Assembly (NCBI GenBank): GCA_964527265.1
Contig: CAZGOM010000103.1
Coordinates: 1-20,114 of the forward strand
Direction of reading: 5' to 3'
Length of the DNA stretch: 20,114 nucleotides
DNA from: CAZGOM01 sp964527265
GTDB lineage: Bacteria > Planctomycetota > Phycisphaerae > Phycisphaerales > Phycisphaeraceae
The position numbers and the translations under genes are program-made. The notes under the pieces are model-generated. The model was not told the origin of the DNA. It was given only the letters and a program-made list of their open reading frames with translations, and made no database searches. This document shows, in pieces, positions 1 to 6,577 of the stretch; the stretch's first letter is position 1, and the number at the start of each line of letters is the position of its first letter.

Positions 1-2
1 AC

Positions 3-1967
3 TATCAGACCGGGGCGATGCGGATTCAGGGAATCCAGCTCTTAATCGATTCGAATCATGATGGGGTGTTTGAGACGGATAAGGCGGGTGGAGCCAAGCA
101 GGATCCGCTGCTGATTTCGAGCGCCGGGGACTATGATGGAGATGGAATCCCGGACTTTGAGGACGGATATGACAGCGACAACTCCGACGGCATGAATGAG
201 GATGATGTGGTTGGAACAGCGAATCTTTACCCGGTGAAGGTGAATGTGCCCAGCTGGTTTGATATCAGGCGGGCGGGGACTTACGTCAGTCTGGAAACGG
301 AAGATGGAAGTCCGTTGAAGTTGTTTACGCAGAATACCGGGGTGAGGCTCTCGGAAGTGGAGATGTTTGGGCGGAGTTCGTTGTTGGAAACGACGCCGGA
401 AAATGCCTTAACTCCAATACAGTTTGCTGCCATGGATGCTGGGACGCTTCTGGCGGCAGTTGAGGATGTTGGGCTTTTTGAGATGTATGCAGATGCTGGT
501 GGGGTGATTGGTGGAAAGAATAGAAGTACAATCACGCCGATTACTGTTAATCCATCTATTGCATTTGTGACCAATGAAACTGGAGTCTATCAGTACACAC
601 AGAATCTTGACGTCGTTGCATATGCACAGCCAATCACAAATCAAACGATTGCTAATTCGGTTGAAGTGAAAATCGAACTGGGCGGGACGGTAGAGGAATT
701 ACATCTCAGGCTAAATCCTTTTACCATTTTTTCGGAAAGTCATATTCGTGTTTTTTTAAAGGGGCCGGGTAATTCGTTTAAATTCCTTTTAGGGGTTGGC
801 TTAACTGGCGCAGTTAAATCCAGTGAGACGTTTAAGGCGACGGAAAGTGATCCGCTTCGAGTTAGTTTGGCTGAATTGTTGGCGGGGAAGATTTATGTAG
901 AAGCTGTGAGTCCAATTGTTAATGATTCGCGTGACTTGACTCTCGTTCAATATGCAGATGATTTGTTATTTGTAGATTTTGTGTACACAAACGAGATGCG
1001 TGTAACACAGACGGCAAGTGTTCAAACTCATCGAAAGGCCGTAGAATTTACATTTAAGTCGCACGAGTTGATTTCCGAGTTTTACGCCTTTCAACAAAAG
1101 TATAAATTGAATTTTCCGGACGTGCCTGGACATGCAGCAATTAATTGTGTGCCAGTTTCGGTTCAGAATAATATTATTGATTCATTCAAAGGAAGCTTAG
1201 AAGCAGTTGCGGAAAGACTGTTTCAGATGAATGCTATGGTTGGATTATATGGCACTTTTATTCCTCAGTCTGTTTACGCTGACAGTGTCATAAATACGCG
1301 GGTTGGATTTGATCATTACTTCAATTCATTGACAACTGATGGAAATGGCGATAGATCTAGTCCATTGCCATTTGAGGCAGGCTTTTCAAAGTTCATAGTT
1401 AAGATGCGGGGAATATCGAAAAAATTATTTAATAATATTGTTCCGGTTGAATTTATTTTTAAGGGATATGAGCGGGGGGGGAGATTGGCTTCGGCAATAA
1501 TTGGTGGGAATGAGATATCTTATAACGTGACCAATCCGATTGTTGTCAATAAGATTCGTGTGGGAATGGGAATGTATAGTTCTTTGGTGCACACAAAATC
1601 TGTCAATATAATGCTGCATGAACTGTTGCATTGTGTTGCGTCGGCTGACGACAGAAAGTTTGGGAAGTATAAAATTTTCCCTGTTGGGGGAGGGGGAGGG
1701 ACGGCTTTGGATAGTGATGAGGTTTATATCCACTCCTCAGGTGAGTATTTTGTTCTTCTGAATGGTGTTGGATTTCCAATAGGAGATGATGGTGTGGAAA
1801 TTAATCCTTATCGTTATGATTTTCGTTTGCGAAATATAACTATCGATAATTTTTTAAACCATACAGACACACTAAAGACATTTTTTCTGCATACACGTGC
1901 GGAATTCGATTCTGGCGTTCCTGGTATCCGTAAATTGCCTTTAACACCAGATCCAGATAGGGAGTAG
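3..1967 (+). CDS. Large secreted protein (3' part) with Asp-rich calcium-type repeats and a C-terminal HELLH metallopeptidase motif
   Basis: The reading frame is open from the window edge, and the first ATG (position 18) has no convincing ribosome binding site, so this is the 3' part of a longer gene. Residue numbers count from that ATG. Residues 11-21 and 38-63 are Asp/Asn/Gly-rich loops (DSNHDGVFETD, DYDGDGIPDFEDGYDSD) like thrombospondin type-3 or dockerin-type calcium-binding repeats. Residues 65-340 look like beta-rich segments; two stretches (about 95-160 and 225-300) read as related modules, the second ending in KIYVEAVSP. Near the C-terminus H534-E-L-L-H538 is a canonical HExxH zinc-metallopeptidase motif, followed by D544-D545, a five-glycine run (557-561) and DSDE (565-568). 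The third zinc ligand cannot be assigned. The first ~500 bases are G+C-balanced, but from about 520 the gene turns clearly AT-rich, suggesting an acquired or swapped C-terminal part. Extracellular or surface location is inferred from the repeats. Substrate is unknown. Confidence 0.75.
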   Translation, partial: YQTGAMRIQGIQLLIDSNHDGVFETDKAGGAKQDPLLISSAGDYDGDGIPDFEDGYDSDNSDGMNEDDVVGTANLYPVKVNVPSWFDIRRAGTYVSLETEDGSPLKLFTQNTGVRLSEVEMFGRSSLLETTPENALTPIQFAAMDAGTLLAAVEDVGLFEMYADAGGVIGGKNRSTITPITVNPSIAFVTNETGVYQYTQNLDVVAYAQPITNQTIANSVEVKIELGGTVEELHLRLNPFTIFSESHIRVFLKGPGNSFKFLLGVGLTGAVKSSETFKATESDPLRVSLAELLAGKIYVEAVSPIVNDSRDLTLVQYADDLLFVDFVYTNEMRVTQTASVQTHRKAVEFTFKSHELISEFYAFQQKYKLNFPDVPGHAAINCVPVSVQNNIIDSFKGSLEAVAERLFQMNAMVGLYGTFIPQSVYADSVINTRVGFDHYFNSLTTDGNGDRSSPLPFEAGFSKFIVKMRGISKKLFNNIVPVEFIFKGYERGGRLASAIIGGNEISYNVTNPIVVNKIRVGMGMYSSLVHTKSVNIMLHELLHCVASADDRKFGKYKIFPVGGGGGTALDSDEVYIHSSGEYFVLLNGVGFPIGDDGVEINPYRYDFRLRNITIDNFLNHTDTLKTFFLHTRAEFDSGVPGIRKLPLTPDPDRE

Positions 1968-1969
1968 TT

Positions 1970-2572
1970 ATGGTTTCTTTAAGATTGCGGAAAATGGCCA
2001 AGCGCATTGCAATTATCGTTTTAATTTTACTAGTTTTTGGAATAGGGTGGATAGTATGGTTTAAAAACAAGAATCCCGAGAAATTACTGGAGGTAAGTAC
2101 TCACTTCACGGAAACAGCTTCTTCCGACGCGACTCACAGTCACTCTGTCCCCAAAATAAGCCGTAGGGATTTCTGGGAGGCTATTGGAAGAGAAAACTCG
2201 ACTGATGCTAAATGGGCTTTACTCATTCAACAAACGCGCGAGAACTGGAACTCTCCTACAGTTACGGAAGCTCAAGTGATTGATCTTACAAAACGATCAA
2301 TAAGTGGTAATAGGGAAGACATGGAGCTAGTCTTGGTCTACTTTCCTGAAGCCATTTCAAGGCTGAAATATACCGATCAAGAGATTGATCGAGTGGCCAA
2401 GTATTTACAGCCGCAAGAACATGAAATAGCTGAGTGGGGTGAGTCGCCAAATAACGAAGCTACAAGGCGTTATCTACATCAACTGACGGGGCGTGAATTC
2501 ATTGATTATAAAGCGTACTTGGACTATCGGCGTCAATCGGATTTCACAACGCAATCAGCCACACCGCGCTAA
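1970..2572 (+). CDS. Membrane-anchored protein of unknown function, coupled to the metallopeptidase gene
   Basis: This 200-residue protein is not recognised. Its ATG lies two bases after the TAG stop of the upstream gene and is preceded by GGGAG inside that gene's last codons, so the two are almost certainly co-translated. A second Met at residue 9 is a possible start. Residues 12-30 form one strongly hydrophobic segment after a basic N-terminus (RLRKMAKR), predicting a single-pass inner-membrane anchor or an uncleaved signal. The rest (about 40-200) is soluble, charged and mostly helix-like, with no motif I can name. Base composition is as AT-rich as the 3' half of the upstream gene, so both probably arrived together. 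Being the immediate partner of a putative secreted peptidase, it could be a cognate inhibitor or immunity protein, a secretion helper or an anchor. These are guesses from position only. Confidence 0.75.
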   Translation: MVSLRLRKMAKRIAIIVLILLVFGIGWIVWFKNKNPEKLLEVSTHFTETASSDATHSHSVPKISRRDFWEAIGRENSTDAKWALLIQQTRENWNSPTVTEAQVIDLTKRSISGNREDMELVLVYFPEAISRLKYTDQEIDRVAKYLQPQEHEIAEWGESPNNEATRRYLHQLTGREFIDYKAYLDYRRQSDFTTQSATPR

Positions 2573-2609
2573 ACAATTATCATAGGAGTTGGTGCTAATC
2601 TAGCCGTGA

Positions 2610-2975
2610 TGTTTAATCAGATCAGCCAAGCTTGATATCGCTGAACAAGGGAAACTTCTAGCGGCCTTTCTTGATGCGGCTCCCGACGCCACGGCACTGG
2701 AGCCAGTCATCCGCGTACTCGAAGACTCACTTGTGCGTTTGCCAATGCTTGTTTGCCGGTTAGTAGAAACTGGTATTGAGGTATTCAAAGCAGATGCCAG
2801 TGACATCCTTACACGTGGCGCCTCCGTTGCTGGCGATCTCTCAAAACTCGTAATTCGTTTGTACACACAGTCGGAAGACGAAGCTATAAAGAAACGATGT
2901 TTGAACGCAATCGACATTATGGAGCAATCTGACTTTCTTGGGTTGTCAGATGAGCTGGGGCAAATTGATCGATGA
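2610..2975 (+). pseudogene. C-terminal remnant of a larger protein (5'-truncated gene)
   Basis: An open frame runs from just after a TGA at 2607-2609 to the TGA at 2973-2975, about 121 codons. It lacks an ATG near its start; the only plausible initiation codon is a GTG at 2733 in the middle of good-looking coding sequence (before it: AEQGKLLAAFLDAAPDATAL). The end, with SKLVIRLYTQ, IKKRCLNAIDIME and a terminal LGQIDR, matches my memory of the extreme C-terminus of large NTPase- or repeat-containing proteins (pattern: RLY-Q--D-E-R-RCLD-ID-M----------L---DR). The specific parent family is not certain. Lack of a start, truncation right after 2607 and position in the AT-rich accessory segment point to a decayed leftover from an insertion or deletion. 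An 80-residue protein from GTG 2733 remains possible. Confidence 0.55.
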
Positions 2976-3138
2976 TGGATTTATTACATGTAACACATCA
3001 GTATGATTCTTTGCCCTTTAGCAGATGGAGAGGGTTAAAACGCGCTTTAACGTTGTGGGGCAAATACTGGAATGCATTAGCGCAGATGAAGTGGGGAGAA
3101 CAGGAGGGAGACACACTGGATTTTTTCAGGTTGATTGC

Positions 3139-3211
3139 CATGAAGCCGGCACAGCGCTGACGCGAGAGAGTGGAGGATAGAAAATAGAAAGTAGACGGAG
3201 TGAAGACCGGA
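3139..3211. repeat. Direct repeat, copy 1 (73 bp)
   Basis: The copy runs from CATGAAGCCGGC to GTGAAGACCGGA. It pairs with the copy at 3236-3309, with one single-base length difference and roughly ten substitutions. The shared core is GAGAGAGTGGA-GATAGAAAATAGAAA-TAGAC, followed by GTGAAGACCGGA. Start-to-start distance is 97 bases. It looks like an interspersed or tandem intergenic repeat, not coding sequence. Confidence 0.8.
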
Positions 3212-3235
3212 GGTTGCTCGTTACGGGTGCTTTGG

Positions 3236-3309
3236 CATGGAAGCAGGCGCGGCGCTGGCGTGAGAGAGTGGATGATAGAAAATAGAAAATAGACAGGGTG
3301 AAGACCGGA
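3236..3309. repeat. Direct repeat, copy 2 (74 bp)
   Basis: This is the second copy of the 73-74 bp element, from CATGGAAGCAGG to GTGAAGACCGGA. The spacer between copies (3212-3235) is unrelated. It sits just downstream of the end of the minus-strand gene finishing at 3341. No transposase is nearby. Confidence 0.8.
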
Positions 3310-3340
3310 CCCTGCGGGATCAAGAGTCATGGCGTTTTTT

Positions 3341-4078
3341 TTATTTTGGGGGTTGCTGGGCTTTTTCGTCCGCGCGTTTTTTTGAGGCGAGTTTGATGGC
3401 GGTGTTTAAGAGGGATTTGAAGTTTGGGGAGCGGCGGGCTTTTTCGAAGAGCTCGGCGAGGCGGAGGTCGTCGGGGCTCATCTCGGAGGCAGGAGTGAAG
3501 TAGGAGATGGTGTTGGCATGGGCGTCGGTGAGGGTCCAGAGATAGCCGGGTTCTTTTTTGGGGCCGATGGCGGGAATGATGTCGGAATAACGGCCGGAGT
3601 CGGGGTCGAAGGTGGTGCTTGTTTTGGCGGGTTGAGTGTCGGGTTGGGTGGTGGCTGGGGTAATGCCGAAGGCGCTTTCGACGTAATCGGTCATTTTGGC
3701 CACATCGGCTTGCTTGATCTGGTCGATTCGGGCGGATTGCTTGTCAAGAATGGCCATTTTCTCGTCGATGGGAAGCTCTTGTGCGCGGGTTTGGGCTTCC
3801 TGGAGGACGGATTTGACGCCTTCGCGGGTGGAGACGCGTTGGGCGAGGGCTCGGTCGGTGCCGGAGAGGAGATTGCCGTGCGCTGGGTCGGGGGAAGGGG
3901 TGACGATTTCGCGCACGGCGGCGGGGACGGCTTCGGAAGTGGCGGTGACGCGGACATCGCCCTGGATGGAGAAGCTGTAGAAATAGGCGTAGAAGGCGAC
4001 GAAAGTGATGATGCCGCCGTGGAGGAGGAGGGAGCCAGCCCAGCCGATGGCCTGATGGTTGGATGGGTTGTTTTTCAT
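3341..4078 (-). CDS. Inner-membrane-anchored periplasmic protein of unknown function (TonB-N-terminus-like)
   Basis: This is a 245-residue protein. Residues 12-37 (IGWAGSLLLHGGIITFVAFY and following) form a single hydrophobic helix after a short polar start, with the SLLLHG pattern typical of TonB-type N-terminal anchors. The C-terminal TonB domain is absent. Residues 85-140 are charged and helical, 145-165 are Pro/Thr/Gln-rich (linker-like), and 165-245 form a small domain containing YLWTLTDAHANTISYF. It is the third gene of a minus-strand run: its ATG lies 35 bases after the stop of the LptE-like gene. No Shine-Dalgarno is evident, as for the two genes before it. The context suggests an envelope role, perhaps bridging inner membrane and periplasm, but the specific function is unknown. 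Confidence 0.8.
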   Translation of the reverse strand: MKNNPSNHQAIGWAGSLLLHGGIITFVAFYAYFYSFSIQGDVRVTATSEAVPAAVREIVTPSPDPAHGNLLSGTDRALAQRVSTREGVKSVLQEAQTRAQELPIDEKMAILDKQSARIDQIKQADVAKMTDYVESAFGITPATTQPDTQPAKTSTTFDPDSGRYSDIIPAIGPKKEPGYLWTLTDAHANTISYFTPASEMSPDDLRLAELFEKARRSPNFKSLLNTAIKLASKKRADEKAQQPPK

Positions 4079-4113
4079 ACGGCGGACCCCGGCGGGATGT
4101 GAGAGGGGTTTTT

Positions 4114-4647
4114 TTACCAGTCGCTGCGCATGAAAGCGGTGACGTCCTGGGCGATGCGCTGGGCGGCTTCGTGCTGGCCGCGGAAGTAGGTATCGCCGAC
4201 GGTCTGGTTGGGGAGGAAGCGTCCGACGACGACCATGCCCTTGCGTTCGCGGATGATTTTGTCGGTGAGGCTCTTTTTCCAGACGACGTCGATGGTGATG
4301 CGGAATTCCATGTCCTGGGGGAGGCCGGTTTCCCGTTCGCGGGAGACGATGGCCTGATCGACGGCGATGATGGTGCCTTCGATGGTGGTGTCGGCGGTGG
4401 AGGTGGTGAGGGACTTGTAGGGGGTGCGGAGTTCGATTTCGTTGATGAGGGCTTTGGTGACGTCGAATTCAAGGCCCTGGTAGAAGGTTTTATTTTTGAA
4501 GATGGGGACGAAGACGGTCTGATATTCGGTGTTGTAGGTGGGTTTGGTGGAATAGCCGCACGCGGGGAGGGCCAGGACGCAGGCGAAGAGGGCGAGAAGG
4601 GCCATGGCGGCCAGGGCGAAGCGCGGGGTGGTGGAGCGGGTGGGCAT
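4114..4647 (-). CDS. lptE: LptE-like outer-membrane lipoprotein for LPS assembly
   Basis: This 177-residue protein has a lipoprotein signal peptide: basic start, hydrophobic core about 10-27, and lipobox LPAC with the lipidated Cys at residue 30, followed by GYS. The start of the mature part (GYSTKPTYNTEYQTVFVPIFKN) and the pattern 'VFVPIFKNKTFYQGLE-D-TKAL--EI' match LptE / LPS-assembly lipoproteins (PF04390 type), which form the plug of the LptD channel that inserts lipopolysaccharide into the outer membrane. The length fits the family. It follows the BamD-like gene by 36 bases and precedes another membrane protein by 35 bases, a sensible envelope-assembly operon. Its presence implies a diderm cell with an LPS-type outer leaflet. 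The family call rests on remembered similarity; the lipobox is seen directly. Confidence 0.75.
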   Translation of the reverse strand: MPTRSTTPRFALAAMALLALFACVLALPACGYSTKPTYNTEYQTVFVPIFKNKTFYQGLEFDVTKALINEIELRTPYKSLTTSTADTTIEGTIIAVDQAIVSRERETGLPQDMEFRITIDVVWKKSLTDKIIRERKGMVVVGRFLPNQTVGDTYFRGQHEAAQRIAQDVTAFMRSDW

Positions 4648-4683
4648 GGTTTGCGGGCCTGGGGTTTGCCGGTTGCGGGATGG

Positions 4684-5868
4684 TTATGGGGCGACGGGGC
4701 CGAGGATGTTGCCGGGGGCGCCGGGGATGTTGGGGCCTGGATCGGGGAGGGACTTCTGATCGTCCTTGTTGCGGTCGAATTTTTCTTTTTCGCGGCCGCG
4801 GCGGAGGCGTCCGACATCGCCGGAATCCAGGTCGGTGGTGACGAGTTCGTTTTCCACATCGATGCCGGAGGAGGGTGGGACGATGGGGTGGCCCCAGGCG
4901 ACGAGTTTTTCCATGGCGATGCGGGCGGCGGCGGTGCGGGGATGTTCCTGGACCACGCGCTGATACATGGTGATGGCGGAGACTTTGCGGGTCTGGCCTT
5001 CGTACCATTCGCCCTGGCGGAGCATTTTGAGGGCCTGGGATTCATCGATGCGGACCAGGAGGGCGTCGGCACCGATGCGCTCGGCGGAGGCGGGGAACTG
5101 GCGCTTGAACTGGCGGAGGCGGCGGTCCGCCTCGATGAGGCCGGTGGCATCGAACTGGGGGCCTTTGAAGCTGGCGAGGCTGGCCTGGATGGCGCGGAGC
5201 ATGGCGCGCTCGGTCTTGATGCTCTTGGGGTAGTTGAGCATGAAGAGGGAGTAGGCTTCGACGGCGCGGCGCATTTCGCCGCGGTCGAAGTAATAGTCGC
5301 CCAGGAGCATGCTGGCGGTTTCGCCGATCTGGCTGCCGGGTGAGCGTTCCTGGGTGCGGATGAAGATTTCCTCGGCTTCGGAATCTGCGGTGACAAAGCG
5401 CATGCCCCAGAGCTTGCGTTTCATGCCGCCGGCGTAGAGCTTGGCGATTTCAAGTTCGCGCTCGAGGGCGGTGTTGAATTGCTCGGTGCCGGGGAATTCG
5501 CGGAGGATGCGTTCGTAGTCGAAGAGGGCTTTGTATTCGTTGTGGTCGGCGACTTTGGCGTCGGCGCGGACTAAGAGGGCTTCGATGAGAAGGGGGTTGT
5601 TGGGGTAGCGCTCGATCCATTCATCGGCTTGATCGACGGCGTCCTCGGCATCGCCCTGGGCGATTAAGCGGCGGATTTCCTGGAGCTTGCCTTCGGGGGA
5701 TTCGGGGTCGACGCCGGGCTGCTTGACCCAGGCGGAGCCTTCCATGATGTACTGTTCCTGGGCGTGCAGGCTGCGGGACGCGAAGGGGCTTGCGATCGCC
5801 AGGAGGGCGACGGCTGCGGCGGCGAGTGTGCGTCTTATGCGGAGCGTGCGTGCGTGGGGGTGTTTCAT
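4684..5868 (-). CDS. Secreted TPR protein, BamD/YfiO-like
   Basis: The protein has 394 residues from the ATG at 5868. I chose this start because it directly opens a signal peptide (MKHPHARTLRIRRTL, hydrophobic 14-30, likely cut after SLHA at residue 36). An upstream in-frame ATG at 5916 would add 16 residues before the signal; neither start has a Shine-Dalgarno. The mature part holds helical TPR-like repeats, for example around residues 58-90 (AQGDAEDAVDQADEWIERYP), 95-125 (YKALFDYERILREFP) and 175-200 (FDRGEMRRAVEAYSLFMLNYP). The PxxP-spaced pattern is that of BamD/YfiO outer-membrane assembly proteins. Unlike classical BamD it has no lipobox Cys and is longer (E. coli BamD is about 245 residues), with a charged then Pro/Gly-rich tail (last ~45 residues). 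It is first of a three-gene run with the LptE-like gene, supporting a role in outer-membrane biogenesis. Confidence 0.7.
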   Translation of the reverse strand: MKHPHARTLRIRRTLAAAAVALLAIASPFASRSLHAQEQYIMEGSAWVKQPGVDPESPEGKLQEIRRLIAQGDAEDAVDQADEWIERYPNNPLLIEALLVRADAKVADHNEYKALFDYERILREFPGTEQFNTALERELEIAKLYAGGMKRKLWGMRFVTADSEAEEIFIRTQERSPGSQIGETASMLLGDYYFDRGEMRRAVEAYSLFMLNYPKSIKTERAMLRAIQASLASFKGPQFDATGLIEADRRLRQFKRQFPASAERIGADALLVRIDESQALKMLRQGEWYEGQTRKVSAITMYQRVVQEHPRTAAARIAMEKLVAWGHPIVPPSSGIDVENELVTTDLDSGDVGRLRRGREKEKFDRNKDDQKSLPDPGPNIPGAPGNILGPVAP

Positions 5869-6009
5869 GGGGTGCGGCGGGTGCGGTTTTCGGTTCAAAA
5901 AGGCATTGTAACGCAAGAAGTATTGTGCGGCCGGGCTCCCTGCGGGGGATATCAGGTGTCAGCGAGGGATGCGTTCTTTAAGCGTGGGAAGTGGGAGGGG
6001 AGGAGGTGT

Positions 6010-6339
6010 TTATTGGCGGCCGAGGGTGGAGTAGGGGGCGATGCGTTTGAGGGTGTCGGGCGTGACGCCGGGGACGCGGAGGAGGGTTTCGTGAGAGGTG
6101 AAGGGGCCCTGGGTGTAGCGTGAGGTGACGATTTTATCGGCGAGGGATGGGCCGATGCCGGGGAGGAGGGCGATGGCGCGGGAGTCGTCTTTGTTGAGAT
6201 TGACGAGGTAGTGGGCGGGGATTTTGTGGGCTGTGGGGAAGAGAATGCCGACGCGCCATGCGCAGACCAGAAGGAAGATGGCTGCGAATGTGGTGGTGAT
6301 GGCGAGGGCGCGGGTGTAGCGGGAGGGGAGAGGGGGCAT
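6010..6339 (-). CDS. ComEA-like helix-hairpin-helix DNA-binding protein with N-terminal membrane anchor
   Basis: This 109-residue protein has a hydrophobic segment at about 10-30 (membrane anchor or signal) and a compact tandem helix-hairpin-helix domain at about 45-103. The first hairpin is LPGIGPSLADKI (59-70), preceded by VNLNKDDSRAIALL, where ComEA proteins carry 'VNINTA-AEEL--L'. The second is VPGVTPDTLKRI (89-100). This is the standard ComEA architecture: a periplasm-exposed receptor that binds incoming double-stranded DNA during natural transformation. In many non-competent bacteria similar small proteins have unproven roles. It lies downstream of the GH10-like gene on the same strand, separated by about 240 bases, so it is probably a separate transcript. 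No other competence gene is visible in the window. Confidence 0.8.
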   Translation of the reverse strand: MPPLPSRYTRALAITTTFAAIFLLVCAWRVGILFPTAHKIPAHYLVNLNKDDSRAIALLPGIGPSLADKIVTSRYTQGPFTSHETLLRVPGVTPDTLKRIAPYSTLGRQ

Positions 6340-6359
6340 AGAGGAGTTATAAAGCGGAA

Positions 6360-6402
6360 TTTTTGACAGGAATCACACGATTTTCCGGATCTACAGGATG
6401 GG
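6360..6402. repeat. Degenerate TTGAC-A--ATTCAC / CAGGAT-type intergenic repeat (copy A)
   Basis: This segment (TTTTTGACAGGAATCACACG and following) resembles 10186-10230 (TTTTTGACCAAGATTCACAA and following): both have TTTTTGAC, then an A-T-CAC block, then an ATTT or TTTTC block and a TAC--GATG block. It recalls the 'GATTCACAGGATTTTCAGGATTTACAGGATG' type of interspersed repeat seen between genes in many environmental bacteria. Similarity is partial. Confidence 0.4.
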
Positions 6403-6577
6403 ATTTTAAAGTTGAGGGTGATGAATCGTCACAGGCGTTGCGGCATGGAAGCAAGCGTATGCAAAGGGAGTGGGGAAAGAATCAATTTAGTGCAACAATC
6501 TCAGTCACCCACGATGGCACGCTACAAGACACACCGTAGCCGAGAACGTCTACAGTGTGCCACCAGGTTGGTGGGTG

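Larger units (their letters stand above)
2976..3340. other. Intergenic stretch with no supported gene
   Basis: This stretch of about 365 bases lies between the gene remnant and the end of the minus-strand unknown gene. It holds two imperfect direct repeats (3139-3211 and 3236-3309). A 62-codon frame at 2972-3160 overlaps the remnant's stop and runs into the first repeat; its composition does not look coding. I see no clear promoter, hairpin terminator or RNA gene here. Confidence 0.6.

Noticed and set aside
1686..1700. Possible G-quadruplex (G5-A-G5-A-G3)
   Set aside because: Three runs only, with a fourth needing a long loop or splitting of a run. More simply, it encodes a glycine run.
2972..3160. 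62-codon frame starting on the overlap of the remnant's stop
   Set aside because: No recognisable features, no good ribosome binding site beyond the overlap, and its 3' end lies in the direct repeat. It could be a tiny gene but I cannot support it.
4063..5343. Long plus-strand frame (426 codons) opposite the BamD-like and LptE-like genes
   Set aside because: Its translation is almost entirely G, A, D, E and V in monotonous runs, the signature of the antisense of C-rich-third-position coding. The minus-strand genes have signal peptides, a lipobox and recognisable motifs.
3744..5396. Long minus-strand frame (550 codons) in another frame
   Set aside because: It is rich in Pro, Ser and Ala without domain structure and overlaps three better-supported genes.
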